64,000 nucleotides of DNA from Macrotrachela quadricornifera (taxonomy: Eukaryota; Rotifera; Eurotatoria; Philodinida; Philodinidae), in contig JAJEKB010021019.1 of assembly GCA_022393335.1 (NCBI GenBank), positions 2,021,079-2,085,078 on the forward strand. The letters run 5' to 3'. The stretch's first letter is position 1. Each line of letters begins with the position of its first letter. Below the pieces are notes generated by a model that searched no databases, was not told where the DNA came from, and worked only from the letters and a program-made list of their open reading frames with translations. Shown here in pieces: positions 44,594 to 56,774 of the stretch. The position numbers and the translations under genes were made by a program.

Positions 44594-45334
44594 TACTAAT
44601 CAAATATTTTGTTGCCGTGAACTATTAATCCTTTCAAAAGTAAAATGTCATAATTGTATTTATCGCATAGAAATATTTTTTGCAAATATAAACTATGACT
44701 GTCTAGTTTTCAGCTTTTTCAAGGTTACTAAGAAGAGAGGATGGAAGCTCTTCGGCGTCAAGAAGCACGAATCCAGTGTAGTTAAATAAGTCAATCTAAA
44801 CAATGATAGTGGTCTGATTGCAAACATCTGTAGCCACAATAAGACAATAACATTAGTATGACAAGTTCCGTCTCAATATTCGTACAAATCAGATGTAATT
44901 CTTATTTAGAACAAGACAATCCTCGGTTTATTGATACTTTGAAAGCGAATAATACGCACTGTGAATAAGCTGAGAAAAAGAAAGTTGAAAAAAAAATGCT
45001 GTAATTCATATTTACACTTGACTTTGGATTTCTTACAGAAAGTTCTTTATCTTGCTATACTGAGTGACATTATAAATGATGTACACAGAATGGCAGAAGA
45101 GAAAAAAGATTTTAAAATAACACTTTTTTGATAAGTCTATTTGTCGACTTGAAAATTTTTTCTGTAGGAAAATCATGAATCATTTACCTGTACTTTATAT
45201 TAACTATTTTATCAACTACAAATCCACTTACAATATCAAGAGTTTTTTAAATTTTCTTCCTGTAGCATCCGCACAAACGTGGAAATGAGAAGTATATAAA
45301 AGCAAAACAAAACTTTTAAAATCAAGCTGTTGTT
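44594..45334. other. Gene-free stretch
   Basis: AT-rich; no gene or repeat recognised. Confidence 0.45.
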
Positions 45335-47950
45335 CCCTCGACTGAAGGGAGGGTCATATGAAAAAAAATAGTTCGTTTGCTTGTCGCAGGTCAAAAAAAA
45401 CATCGGGGTTAAAAAAACATATACTTCGAACTTCTATATATGTATAGCTTTTTTTAACTTTTGCTAAAATTTTGCTATGGAATATCAATACACAGTAACC
45501 CAAAATTGAAGTCAGATTTTAGATCTGATTGACCACTGGTCAACAAAAAATGAACCAATCAAAAATCAGCTTTTTTATATTACGGTTTTCTGAACTTTTG
45601 ATAAAAGTTTATTATAGGTTATCAATTCCCAGGAATCCAAAACTGAAGTCAGATTTTAGATCTGACTGCCTACTGGTCAGCAAAAATGAACCAATCAGAA
45701 ATTAGCTTTTTTCCCTCGACTGAAGGGAGGGTCATATGAAAAAAAATAGTTTGCTTGTTGTCGGGGCCAAACGTCAAAAAAACATGTTCTTAGAAAAATC
45801 TCTCAAAGAATGAAACTTCACGCTCAATTCAACACTTAACGTCTGACCAAAGGTTTTCGGGATCGGAGAATCGAATGGCACTATCAGTTTTTGAATTTTT
45901 TCAAATAATTTTTTTTGCTAAAAAAGGCTTTTTTCAAGAAAATAATGATCTATGTTATAATGTTCGGTAAGTGTCTGTCTGTTACCGGGATCAAAAAAAC
46001 ATGGTTTTAGATTGGTCCGAGGGGTCAAAAAAACACGGTTATAGCTCGAGCTCTAGAGGAAAAAATAGGCTTGGCTATCTTCTTCTATATAATAATGTTG
46101 AATGTCTCTGTGTGTGTTACCAGGTTAAAGGAGCAGGACTGATGGTAAAGATGGGATCAAACGAGCATATGATTGTTTTCGGGGTCGACGGATCAAATGG
46201 CACTATTAGTTTTTGAATTTTTTAAAATAAGTGTTTTTGCTAAAACAGGGCTTTTCCCTCGACTGTAGGGAGGGCCATATGAAAGAAAATAGTTTTTAGG
46301 TGTATGTGTGGCAGGGTCAAAAAAACATCCATATAAAAAGTAACTAAAACATTCAAAATTAATCTTTCGGAAAACGTTCATTACACCAAGGTATGACAGT
46401 TAATCAACGGTATTGCTTATTTTGGTGGTATCTGAATTGATCAATTGATGTGAGGAATTGGTGAGGTTTCCTATTTTTCATCGAAAACAAGTATTTTATC
46501 ACGATTTGCTGATTTCACCATGATGTGTAATGAACACCATTGCTTATTGTGGTGGTATCGGAATTGATGAATGGAGATATATGGTAGTATTAACTTGGTT
46601 AGAAGGGTTTTTTTCTCGATTGAGTGGAGGATCATACAAAAAAACTAAAATAAGTTTGTGTGTGTATCGTCGATGGCATGTCAAAGGTCCCATTTGAAAC
46701 ATATTTATTTGACCCAAAGATTTTCGAGGTTGAGGAATTCGAATCTGGCATTAGTTTTTAAAATTTTTTTAAGAGTACTTTTTTCACAAAAGATATGTTT
46801 TTTACGAAAACAATTATATTTTATAAAGTTTGAGCGAAGATAATCGGAGTCGACGAATCGATTGGTGATGTCAGTTATCTAAAATTTTCTTGAGATTAGT
46901 TTTCCACACAAAGAACAGGTTACTTTACAAAAACATTTTTCTTTGTAAAGTTTGATCAAAGGTAATTGACGCCCACGACTTAAATCGAGTTTACTTTCTG
47001 TTACATTGTTTTCCTATAAAACTAGAAAGCTAACTCGTAGAAAAATAATAGTCACCTGAGAAAAAAGTTTGATGCATGAAATGGCTAACCGTGAGTGGTG
47101 CTTCGGAGAGGCACCGATGAACGACTAGCTGTTCCTCTGTAGGTAGACATAGGAGCTGTCTTCCAATAGAGATATAGAAAAATATCTCACAGGATAATTT
47201 GTCGCAAATTACATGACATTCGTGGTGACAGCATGAGAAAAATAGGGGCATAGTGAAGACGTGTAACTTTGTCTCAGATGTGAAATGCGGCAAGTGTCAT
47301 TGTGTGATACTAGAAGCCAACTGATGGGTAGATTCTATGGTGATTTGACTTGTTTGTTAAAATAATTGAAACGTGCAAAAGGCGAATGAGAACTATGAAT
47401 TATCAGCTGATCAACGAAGTCTGACAGATGGAACGGCTAGCCGTTCTCGTAGGTGATCGCAAAAATTATGCTTTAGTATAGACTCAATTGAATCATGTGT
47501 AAATTGATTCTTAGCAGATTAAACTAATGTTGTTACTGTTAAATGATCGGGATCGTAATAAGGAGTTAAACCCATAAAATTATGCGTTCTGTAAGCAAAA
47601 TTTCTACTTTATAAAATGAGAACTAATTGAAAGAGTTTTATATTCTTATGATTCTATATGAAATCAAGAGTTGGAATATCTAACACGATTGGACAAAGTT
47701 TACTTAAATGTAGTGGTGTAACATTTCTCTGAAAAAAGGGTCAACGAATTCACAGGTTCAGCGCTATCTTGTTGAATTTTATTCTGTAATGATAGTTTTA
47801 GAATAGTATAAAAATCTTAAATGATACACATGCTTCTACTTTGTGTTATGTAGAGAATGAAAATGAACAATAGAGTAGGGAGAGATATTACAACTTTTTC
47901 TTGATTCAGTCGAGGGTCAAGTGAGTCGAAGCGACGAACGTTACTTGTTT
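45335..47950 (+). mobile_element. Nested or serial Helitron2-like repeats
   Basis: Left-end sequences recur at 45335 and 45713 (both CCCTCGACTGAAGGGAGGG then TCATATGAAAA), at 46256 (CCCTCGACTGTAGGGAGGG) and, diverged, at 46613. One right end lies at 47904-47950: TTCAGTCGAGGG, hairpin GTCGAAGCGAC, GAACGTTACTTGTTT. Between them a second block (GTCGACGAATC then GGCACTATTAGTTTTTGAA) recurs near 45851, 46165, 46717 and 46829. A 138-bp-spaced duplication carries TCAGATTTTAGATCTGA (about 45514 and 45652). There is no coding region. Several non-autonomous copies seem to have inserted into each other, or one leader was amplified. Confidence 0.6.
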
Positions 47951-48343
47951 AGTTAAAATATACGAGAAATATTTGAGATAAAATCAATAAGATATTTAAT
48001 CAAACAATTTGAATGTAAGCTATAACATATTCTTCATTAGCGACAGACATAGAAATCTAACCAATCATTAAAAGAAAGAACTTGACAATCTGTTTTTTTG
48101 TTTTCTGTTATTCCTCTCCACGTGATACGAGAAATACATTGCATCGCATAGAACGAAGAAAAAAAAATGTGTGCTTATAATAACATTGCTGCATACAGCG
48201 GAGCCAAAACTTGGTTGCATTGTATGGTATTAGCATTGATAAATTTACTGATATTTTCAACTATCAGCGAAATGTATAGATTTTTATATTTATTATATAC
48301 TGTAAATTTTAATTATTTTTTTTAATTAAAGTAAAATATTCGT
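47951..48343. other. Gene-free stretch
   Basis: AT-rich spacer before the membrane protein gene; nothing recognised. Confidence 0.45.
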
Positions 48344-49334
48344 ATGGAATTAATAAAAGATTGGAAATATGGTTATATAAATGTAAGAAGGTTCTGTCAT
48401 ATCACATTTGTTATTATCGTTCTATTGACAACAATTATATTTCGAACACATATTACAAATTGGCTACAAGAAAATATTTTTCATCAAATACAGTATAGTA
48501 AGTTATTAATAATTATCATTAGAATTAATTTTAATTAACCTATCTCCTTTCGTTCTAGTTGAAAAATGTTTCGATGATTTAAATAGTATATCTCCATATA
48601 TAATTCCACAAGGACAATCGATATTATCTTATGATCCAACTGTTATTATTAATAAGAATCAACCATATTCTAATTGTAAATGGGTACCTGAAGGTTATAT
48701 ATCAGATCCAAAACGTGATTGTCCATTAGATTCTCAATATGTATTAACACCAATGATTCCAATGTCGAATAGTTTAGATTTAAAAAAATCAATAAAAAAA
48801 ATTCAAGAATTTATTATTAAATCAAGTTTCAACACATCAATTATTTATTTTCAATCTTTATCAACAATACATTGTTCAATACAATATTTTTCTTGTTATA
48901 ATTATTATCAATATAAAAAAATACAAGAAATTTTTCGAAATTTTTATTGGAATAGTTTTATAATAAAATTTAATAAAATATCTTGTGATGTTACAACTGT
49001 TGGAAGTTATTTATTAATTGAAGCTGATTTATTATCACAAAAAAAATTATTTAAATTTGTTAGAAAATTAGAAAAACAAATAAATAAACAAAATATTAAA
49101 ATAAAAATTCCTCGAATAGAAAATTTTCATTTAACACTTATTGGTGTTAATTATAATTATCCATCAAATTGTATTATTAATAAAATTAATAAACAATTTA
49201 TACCAAATTTAAAAAATAAAATATTTGGATCAGTACGAATATGTTGTTTTATTACCAAAATTGGATTAAATATAACATATTATTATGCTCAAGATTGTAA
49301 TCAAAATGATCATTGTGTTTCTGATGTTAAATAA
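48344..49334 (+). CDS. Type II membrane protein with 2H-phosphoesterase-like domain
   Basis: Two exons, 48344-48497 and 48559-49334, with a 61-bp intron (GTAAGT..TCTAG), give 309 residues. Residues about 19-36 (CHITFVIIVLLTTIIF) form one transmembrane helix with a short basic N-terminal side, suggesting type II topology. The lumenal or extracellular part holds two motifs of the form H-x-S/T: IHCSIQYF near residue 155 and FHLTLIGV near 240. This spacing and the surrounding strands resemble the 2H phosphoesterase fold, whose members act on cyclic phosphates or RNA ends. The region before it (CKWVPEGY, RDCPLDSQYVL) has paired cysteines. Codon use is extremely A/T-rich. The enzymatic assignment is inference from two motifs; a non-enzymatic relative is possible. 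Confidence 0.6.
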
Positions 49335-49742
49335 AAGGAATAGTTATCAAAAAATCTTAGTAATTAATGATTTAACAAAACATTCAGTATTAACAGTTTT
49401 ATAAAATTTAAAACAGTGTGATCAGAACTTTTGGTATATCCTAAATAGATTGTATGTGTCGTTTATATGATAGTAGAACAGAAGAAAAAACGAAAATATA
49501 AAATGTAAGTGAATCATACCGTAACAGATATTGATTGTTTATTTTAATCTTTTTTTCTATACATTTAAAAAATTTTTGTGCTAAAAAATAATAGTTGGAA
49601 AAAACCAACTATTATCATGATTCATCTTCCGAAAAGAAAAAGAAAAAAAATGAGTCAATGTTTTTTTTTCTCGGTCACACAACAAACTTTTTGTCAGTAT
49701 TGAGAATAGAACTATTCATTTAACAAAATAATATCTTGTATA
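49335..49742. other. Intergenic stretch with BTB-family motif
   Basis: About 400 bp between two plus-strand genes. It contains the perfect hairpin listed next; otherwise AT-rich. Confidence 0.5.
49589..49614 (+). promoter_or_regulatory. BTB-family upstream motif, copy 3 (perfect hairpin)
   Basis: TAATAGTTGG, an A6 loop, then CCAACTATTA: a perfect 10-bp stem. It lies 128 bp upstream of the start codon at 49743. The core GGAAAAAACCAAC is identical to the motifs at 20443 and 36320. It may act as a protein-binding palindrome or as an RNA hairpin in the 5' leader. Confidence 0.55.
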
Positions 49743-50765
49743 ATGACGGAAGAAATTGAAATGATAGTCGATGCAAGCAAAATACCAATCTATACATTTC
49801 GTTTTGCCAATTCAGATAAAATTGTTCATCTTACTCAACAACAACTCGATTATATTCCTTATCTATCTTCTCTCGTAGCACATGAGGATGGCCTATCATC
49901 AATTCAAAATAATAGTGGTGAATATGTATTAAATTGTTCAATTGATTATCATTATTTCATGATTATTCTTCATTCAATTACCTTAGATCAACCATATATA
50001 TTATTTAATGACACATTAGAACATGAAAATATATTAGATATACTTCATTTATATGATTATTTATGTATAAATACATTAATCGTTCCTATTGTAAAAGGTA
50101 ATTCATCAAATCATAGTAATAGTGATAATGAAAACATACAAATTGAATATCGTAAAGCAAATTTTTCGGATAAATGTGATACTGCTGCTCAATTTCTCAT
50201 AGCACTTAGCAAGAATAAATATAATTTAAATGATCATAAAACTCTTTGTGATATTTTCTCTATAGTCAAGATTATTATTTCTACTTCTAGTGGTTTTGAT
50301 TTACGATTTCGTTATCATACATTAAAAATAGTGAAACAATATTGCTTTTCATTATTTTCTCAAAAACAACAACGTGTAATATCTACTGAAAATCAAATAA
50401 TTAATAGAATTATGAAAGATGATTTGAAACATTCATACGATACTAATCAATATTTTTCTGAATATAGTCATGATATATTTGGTTGGAGAGCTCTTTATAT
50501 ATCAAAAGAAGAAAATCATCATTTGAAAAGTTATCCTATTTTATGGATGGATCAATCATTGTTACCAAGAGAAAATCATATATATCTTTTATTATTTTAT
50601 TTACAGTGCGTTGCAACAGTAATGGACCGAAGTAACAATGATGAGAAGCAAAAAGATAATCAAGCAAAATCAGCTCGTTCAGGATATTTCAATACATTGA
50701 CGAAACGATCAAATATTGATAAATTCAAACATCGATCTGGTCCAAAAACTCAAAAACATCGATGA
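49743..50765 (+). CDS. BTB/POZ-like family protein, copy 3 (full)
   Basis: Single open frame of 340 residues. It is collinear with the gene at 21194: YTFRFANSDKIVHLTQQQLD, YVLNCSIDYHYFMIILHSI and ILDILHLYDYLCI cover the BTB-like part. Then come YRKANFSDKCDTAAQFLIAL, FRYHTLKIVKQYC, FGWRALYISKEENHH and the basic tail AKSARSGYFNTLTKR, IDKFKHRSG. Protein identity to copy 1 is moderate, so it is an older duplicate. The last-exon junction of copy 1 (before QC) aligns here with an acceptor-like ATTTTATTTACAG in frame, so a short intron might be retained or used. Function unknown; the conserved basic tail could bind nucleic acid or serve as a localisation signal. Confidence 0.75.
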   Translation: MTEEIEMIVDASKIPIYTFRFANSDKIVHLTQQQLDYIPYLSSLVAHEDGLSSIQNNSGEYVLNCSIDYHYFMIILHSITLDQPYILFNDTLEHENILDILHLYDYLCINTLIVPIVKGNSSNHSNSDNENIQIEYRKANFSDKCDTAAQFLIALSKNKYNLNDHKTLCDIFSIVKIIISTSSGFDLRFRYHTLKIVKQYCFSLFSQKQQRVISTENQIINRIMKDDLKHSYDTNQYFSEYSHDIFGWRALYISKEENHHLKSYPILWMDQSLLPRENHIYLLLFYLQCVATVMDRSNNDEKQKDNQAKSARSGYFNTLTKRSNIDKFKHRSGPKTQKHR

Positions 50766-53286
50766 AAATATTTCGAAACTATTCTATATTTTATGATGAT
50801 AAACACGAGAAAATTATTTAAATTATTATTTATTACTTTTGTACATTATAAAATCTATTAACTTATAAATACACTAGGCAAAGATGTTCGGATCAATAGA
50901 GATGCAGCATCGGTAGATTTGTTTTTCAAACTATCGCGGCATAGTAGTGACACGAAACGTTTTTTCTTAGATATAGTTTTTCGAAAAAAATCTGAAATAT
51001 AATATTAAAACTATCATATAGAAAGTAATTATTTTTTCTTTTCGTTTACTTTAATATATTCATTCTATACATGCATGCTTTATAGATACAAGATAAGAAA
51101 AAATGATGTATACATATCTATTTTTTCTTTCGTTCTCTAACAAAATAACAACATTTTTTTTTGTATTTCGATTTGACTCAATGCTCTTCACCTGAAAGAA
51201 AAAAAAATATTACACTCACACAAATAAACAATCAAGCACTTTCGCTTTTTCAATTGACGAATTGCACATACTTCTATAAGTAAATAATTGCAGGTAATTG
51301 TTTAAAACACAAGACAATTATTTTTCAGTATTAAAATAATTTTTATTCCTTTTTAACATTTTTTTATTATCTGATCAATATTTCTCTTAAGCATTAGCAT
51401 AGATTTTGCATCAGAAAACTTTTTTTCTGAATTTTCTCTATAGAAAATCTCAATGTGGACAGTAAAAAACATGTATTCTCGTTAGAGAAAGTAAGATAAA
51501 TGTCGTATTTAGGCTTTAGCAATACTAGGAAAAACCTAAAACAATTACAGTTTCTAAGCCACTTGCCTTGAAGATAACTACAATACTATACAAAAAGGGC
51601 CACAAGTCTCAGAATAAAATAACAAACGCATGTCATATTGACATAAAATACATCCATCCATTCATACTTGCATACATGTACATATATATATATATATTGT
51701 ATATGTAAATAGCCAAAAGAGGTGTGCGAATACCTATTTTTCTTCTAACTAATGAATCAATGCCATTTCACAATATGTTTCATACATTAAATTTATAGTT
51801 TTGACACTTATCTTTAAATTTTTGGAAACTTTGTCATGTATCTTTTGTTGTTACTCAGTAAATGGAGAAGTGAGAAAAAACTGGTATCTAAGAAAAAAAT
51901 TTATAATAAAAATGCGATCGACTACAATAATGTTACATCATATAAGAGTGACTTGGTATTAATTGAACTTTTGGAAATCGAAAACACAGGATCTCGAAGG
52001 ATAGTTGTTTGGATTAGATACGTATTGTATCACATCTGTCTTTGTTTTATTTCAACTGCATATCAATAAGTCGTGTTCTCTTAGCTTATTTTTCACACAG
52101 CGTTTGTTGAATAAATTCCTGCTAACACAAACATTTTTTGCCTATGAAATGTAATGTATTATGATTAGATTCCAGCGAGATTGAGGAAGAAATCAATTTC
52201 CTTTTTCTGCAGACCATTACATGATCTTGATGGAAGGTTGCCAGACATTTTCGAATAATTGTGATATTTTTTCAGTGTGTATATTTACAGAAAGAAAGAA
52301 TCAACTAGCAACATTTTTGCAGACATATTAAAAAAAAAGTCGTAATGTTTGATTCTTATCTATCTTATGTAGTTATCTGATGCACAAACAATATTCCATA
52401 TGTTCTAAATACCAGATACGTTTTAAAATAAATAGATTTATTACTGAACCATAAAAGTCTCATACTTTTCGTATCAAATTTTTTCTGCTTAAGAGGAAAT
52501 TTGTCAAAAATCGGTGTTTTTATATGAAAACTCTTAAAGATCAAGAAATACAGGAAACAATTACACACTCTCTAGAAAAAACCATTGAGTTTCTAATCAG
52601 TAGAAAAGATAATTGTGTATGCTTTCGTAAAGCAGTCTCGCTTGTCACATGCGAAAAGTAAGAGTTTCATAGAATGGTGTAGCAAAATCAAGGGGGAGGA
52701 AGCTCATTCGGAACTAGGGATAGAACATCTACAAATAGGATACCAAATATCTGACCCTAAATTAAAGGTTACAGTTCAACGAAGAAAACCAGTCATACAG
52801 TGTGCACGACTTTTTTAAGCTATTCTTATGCGGATAGAAAACAAGATTGTGTATAAGATTAGTTGTCACATCTATCAAAACATATTTTGAGTGAATTTTT
52901 GTTCCTTCGATGAAAATTTTTATTTTCCAATTTTTATTTTCTCTATAGATTCAATCTGTTAGGTAGTGTAAAAGCTTTTAGAAAGTAGTACAACGGAGAC
53001 TTTAACTGAAATACTGAGAATATTGCTTATCCGAGATATACCGTTCTTTCAAAGACATTGTGTGTTGTCATAAAGTTAAAAATGCTTTCTGCACTTCCGA
53101 AAATGAGTAAGAACATTAAAATGGTCCTGTATGCATTATATCTATATTGACTTATGTGCATAACGATATCTTTAAGAGCTACCACTTAATCATTCTCTTT
53201 TGTTCCGTTCTCTTCTCTTGTAATTTTACCTGCTCACGTTAAGTATATAGTTACAGACAGATTCGTTTAAAAACAACAAAACAAAA
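50766..53286. other. Gene-free stretch
   Basis: 2.5 kb of AT-rich DNA with a TA dinucleotide run near 51680. Short open frames at 51836-52069 and 52615-52818 show no domain or splice support. No element ends were seen. Confidence 0.45.
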
Positions 53287-54428
53287 ATGGTTACACAGTT
53301 TGAACAACTCAGCAGCGATGTCATTATGGATTTGTGGGAATATATAGACTTATTTTCCTTATGGTGTGGTTGGTTCAATCTCAATTATCGATTTAATCAG
53401 ATATTGCGCGACAGTCGTCTTAGATTCAAATTCAATGCAAAACTCTTTCCTGATGACAACAGTCACAATTTTCACGAATTTTGTGTATCAATAATACCGC
53501 TCGTTTCGTCTAGATTAACTTCATTGATACTAGAAAAACATTATATTAACGAATTCGTATCTGCATGTGGTCAAATAAAGTTTGATCAGTTGAAAGTGTT
53601 GATATTTGATGAAACATATACAATAGGTAATAAAAGAGTTTCATAAACTTCTAAATGTGCGTTCTTTTTATTTTCATCAGATTATTATAATGATAAATAT
53701 GAAAGGATACTACAATTTGTTTTCAGTTTGAAAACATTAAGAAAAGTGGCTTTTTATACGCAAACGATTAGCAAAATGAAATCCATACTTTCAAAAAATA
53801 TTATTTGCGAAAATCAGTTACCTCAATTAACAAAATTTACGTTGCATAATGGATATTTTAATCTCGAACTTGGCTATAACAACTTATCGACAACAAATGC
53901 TATCGAACGATTAAATATCAATTGTGAAATGAATGATTTAACAGCGATATTTAGCTGTTCGACAAGTCTGAAATATCTTAAGATGTGTTTGTCTGATGGG
54001 TAAGCTCATTTCTGATATTTTTTGCTATTATACTTTGACTAGACACTTTCAGATGGACTTATGAATCATGGAGACAACGTGGCAAGCCATCGTTGCCTGC
54101 ATTACCCACACTTCGAGCATTCTATGTCGGCATTCAAAACATACCATTCGATGATTTATCTAACATAGTCAAAGCCATGGCAAACGTCGAATTTGTTGAA
54201 ATAAGTGGAATGTTAAATGATGGTTATTGTTATGATGGAGAGAAATTAAAACACTTGCTTTCAAATATAAAAGTGGTAACCATCAGGAAACTGGAGTATG
54301 AAACAGAACAATCTATCAGTACGTTTCGATTTGTAAATGATGAGTATTGGTATAATGTCACATGTGAAAAAATTGATAGACATGGACGGTTGGCTTTATC
54401 AGCTATGGGAGGATATTGCCATAATTAA
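53287..54428 (+). CDS. F-box-like protein, three exons
   Basis: Exons 53287-53626, 53681-53999 and 54053-54428, with introns of 54 and 53 bp (GTAATA..CATCAG and GTAAGC..TTTCAG), give 344 residues. Residues about 3-45 (FEQLSSDVIMDLWEYIDLFSL, WFNLNYRFNQIL) are an F-box-like helix bundle as in many bdelloid proteins. The remainder has leucine-rich, LRR-like segments: VSSRLTSLILEKHY, LPQLTKFTLHNGYF, AIERLNINCEMNDL and LPTLRAFYVGIQNIPFDDL. The family would serve as a substrate receptor of an SCF-type ubiquitin ligase. It differs from the F-box gene at 1441-2601 in having introns, though both have a similar layout. The substrate is unknown. Confidence 0.78.
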
Positions 54429-56774
54429 CTCTTTCATTTTCTGTTTTCAAACTAAATTCTATGATGCTCTATTGTATCGGCAAACTGCTGAATAGGATGC
54501 GTTGCTTGGCAACAAGCTCGCATCCTTCTTTTCGATGGTTTATGATTTTTTAGAAAAAAAATTGATTTTACAATCCAACTAAGTTTACATAAATATTTGG
54601 AATAAAAATAATCAAGAAAGATCTAATATTTCTGATCAATAAAGAAAATTTTGACAATGTTTCAGATATGATTGCTGACGAAAAATTCTTTGCCATGTGA
54701 TTTGATATCAGAACGATGTTGTCGAATAATATGGGAGGATGAATGAAAATGTGTGTGTGAGTAGATGACAGTGAGATGTGTATGAGTCCACACCGTCATC
54801 CTAAAGCTAATGCTATTCTTTTGTTGTCGCCCTAATAGCATCAATGAATTTATTTATGAGAATTTTCAAAAATTGCTAAAATTTGGTTCGGAGACTAAAT
54901 TTTCACACTCTTTCCAATGATTCAACTTGTTTCAAAATAAAAAGGCTTTTCAAATACCGGATAAATCAGTAGACTCATGGAGCCTTTCTTCATAACAAAC
55001 TTTCATTAAAATAAAAATGTTTGCTTTTGATTGTTTAGCTTTCTAGTTAATGAAGGAGAGAATCAAAAATCCGGCCTCAAATTTAGACTTCTCGTTTACA
55101 ATAACCTATAATAAAGTTTGAATAAAATATCGAACAGATTTAGAATAGGAATGTTCATCTCTGATTCACTGGGATAGATAAACTCTAAGTAGTTTTTTAA
55201 TCGCCGTATAACCCTTTTCTTTCGAAAGGGAACTACGTAAATATTACAAAATATAGTCCTCTATTGCTTGTCATGTATAAAGTCTAGCTATACAGTGTTC
55301 TTCGCAATTGATATTTTGATATGAACTAGAATATTTTAAATTCTCTTTTCCAGTAAGTATCTGATCAAAAAAACAAAATCTAGGTTTTTCTTTAATTACA
55401 CTACACATTCAATACTATGATGGCACTAAAATGAAGTTTATAGCACTCTTTAAAATCTATTTACAAAATTTAGCAGCAGTCAATGATGTCTTTGATTTTT
55501 CAATATCGTACGATTTCCAATAGGATATCACTGTTTGATATGTGATATTGGCATACTGATAAATTAACAAAAGCCTTTGAAATCGAGTGTGAACTCACCA
55601 TCTTACACTGTTCCAGCAATTGTGCCATTCAATGGAATATCGCTCTCATCTTATAGGACATCGCCTACAACTCAATGAAATATTGCTTGCCATTCAATAT
55701 GAAATCGCTGTGCTCCTATGGGACATCACATGTCATTCGATGTTCTATCGTTGCCATCCCACAGCAGATCGATTGCCATTAGGGAAACAGCGCACATGTA
55801 CATGTATTCGCAGTAAACCATTAGTGATCTTCAATTAGACATTGCTTGCACTCAGAAGGAGCCTGTTTCTTCACAAACCTTCAATGTACGATAACTGAAA
55901 AGATCTCCTTTAGAATTGAGTGGTACGCTGCAGAAATGCAAGCGATCTATCTATAATTTCCGCTAGAAAAACACGTTATCCCATTGGAAGTCTTTGATTT
56001 GTGGCTACTAAAGTGATATCCTTTAGCATTAAACGACACTCTATAGAAATGCAAGCAATCGGCCTACGAGTTACGCCAAGAGAACACGTTGTCTCATTGT
56101 AAATGTTTGATATGCGGTTGTGCAAACAATGTCGTCTAGAATTTGACGATATTCTGTGCAGATTCTGATATGGGGATATCGCAAAAATTGATAGGAGTAT
56201 CTATATCCCATGGGAAACGGTACGATATCTAGTTTTTAGGGAAATCGGCTAGCCCTCATATTTTTATATGTTAATTATTATAACAAAGTTTCGGAAAAAA
56301 TTCTTTAGTTCAATCAGAATTAAACATCTCTTAAATGATCTATTACATAGTCGATCTTTGATATGGTTTGTAGAGAATGATTAAATAAAAGCATTTGTTT
56401 TCTATTGACATTCCTTTGTTTTCAATTAGTAGATCACGCTCACGCAATCTACAGTTGAAGTTTCGATATCTCATGATATCGTTGAGTCATCGTTTATGAC
56501 CATCATGGTATCACGAGAATCGTAAACGGCGAATTTATACAGTCGCTGTTTACGATGGTTCTAATAGGATCGTATATGGTGGCTGTAAACGATAAGTATG
56601 AACGTTTGCCGTTTTCCATCGTAATTTATCGATATACAGTCGTTTACAACCGAGACTGATTGATCTAGGGTCTACATCCAAAAAACAAGTTAGACAAAAT
56701 ATTAAGAAACCTAATTAGAGATTAAAAATAACGAATCAATGCAAAAAACAAAATTCAAGTCAACATCTATCATA
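54429..56774. other. Gene-free stretch with local repeats
   Basis: About 55600-55800 has repeated TGCCATTCAAT/ATATCGCT-like words. A diverged tandem repeat lies at 55903-56170 (next entry). At 56440-56680 there are several ATCGTTTAC/GTAAACGAT words in both orientations, for example ATCGTAAAC facing GTTTACGAT near 56519-56557. No coding region. Confidence 0.5.
55903..56170 (+). repeat. Diverged tandem repeat, about 114-bp unit
   Basis: About two and a half units. Shared words are CCTTTAGMATT, AGAAATGCAAGC, ACACGTT and CATTG, then TTTGAT. Similarity is modest, so the array is old. Confidence 0.5.

Noticed and set aside
44538..44789. 83-codon open frame rich in Ile/Phe/Cys
   Set aside because: It starts inside the right arm of the inverted duplication and has no family resemblance.
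51836..52818. Two short plus-strand open frames
   Set aside because: No domain, no paired exon and no codon bias; expected by chance in 2.5 kb.
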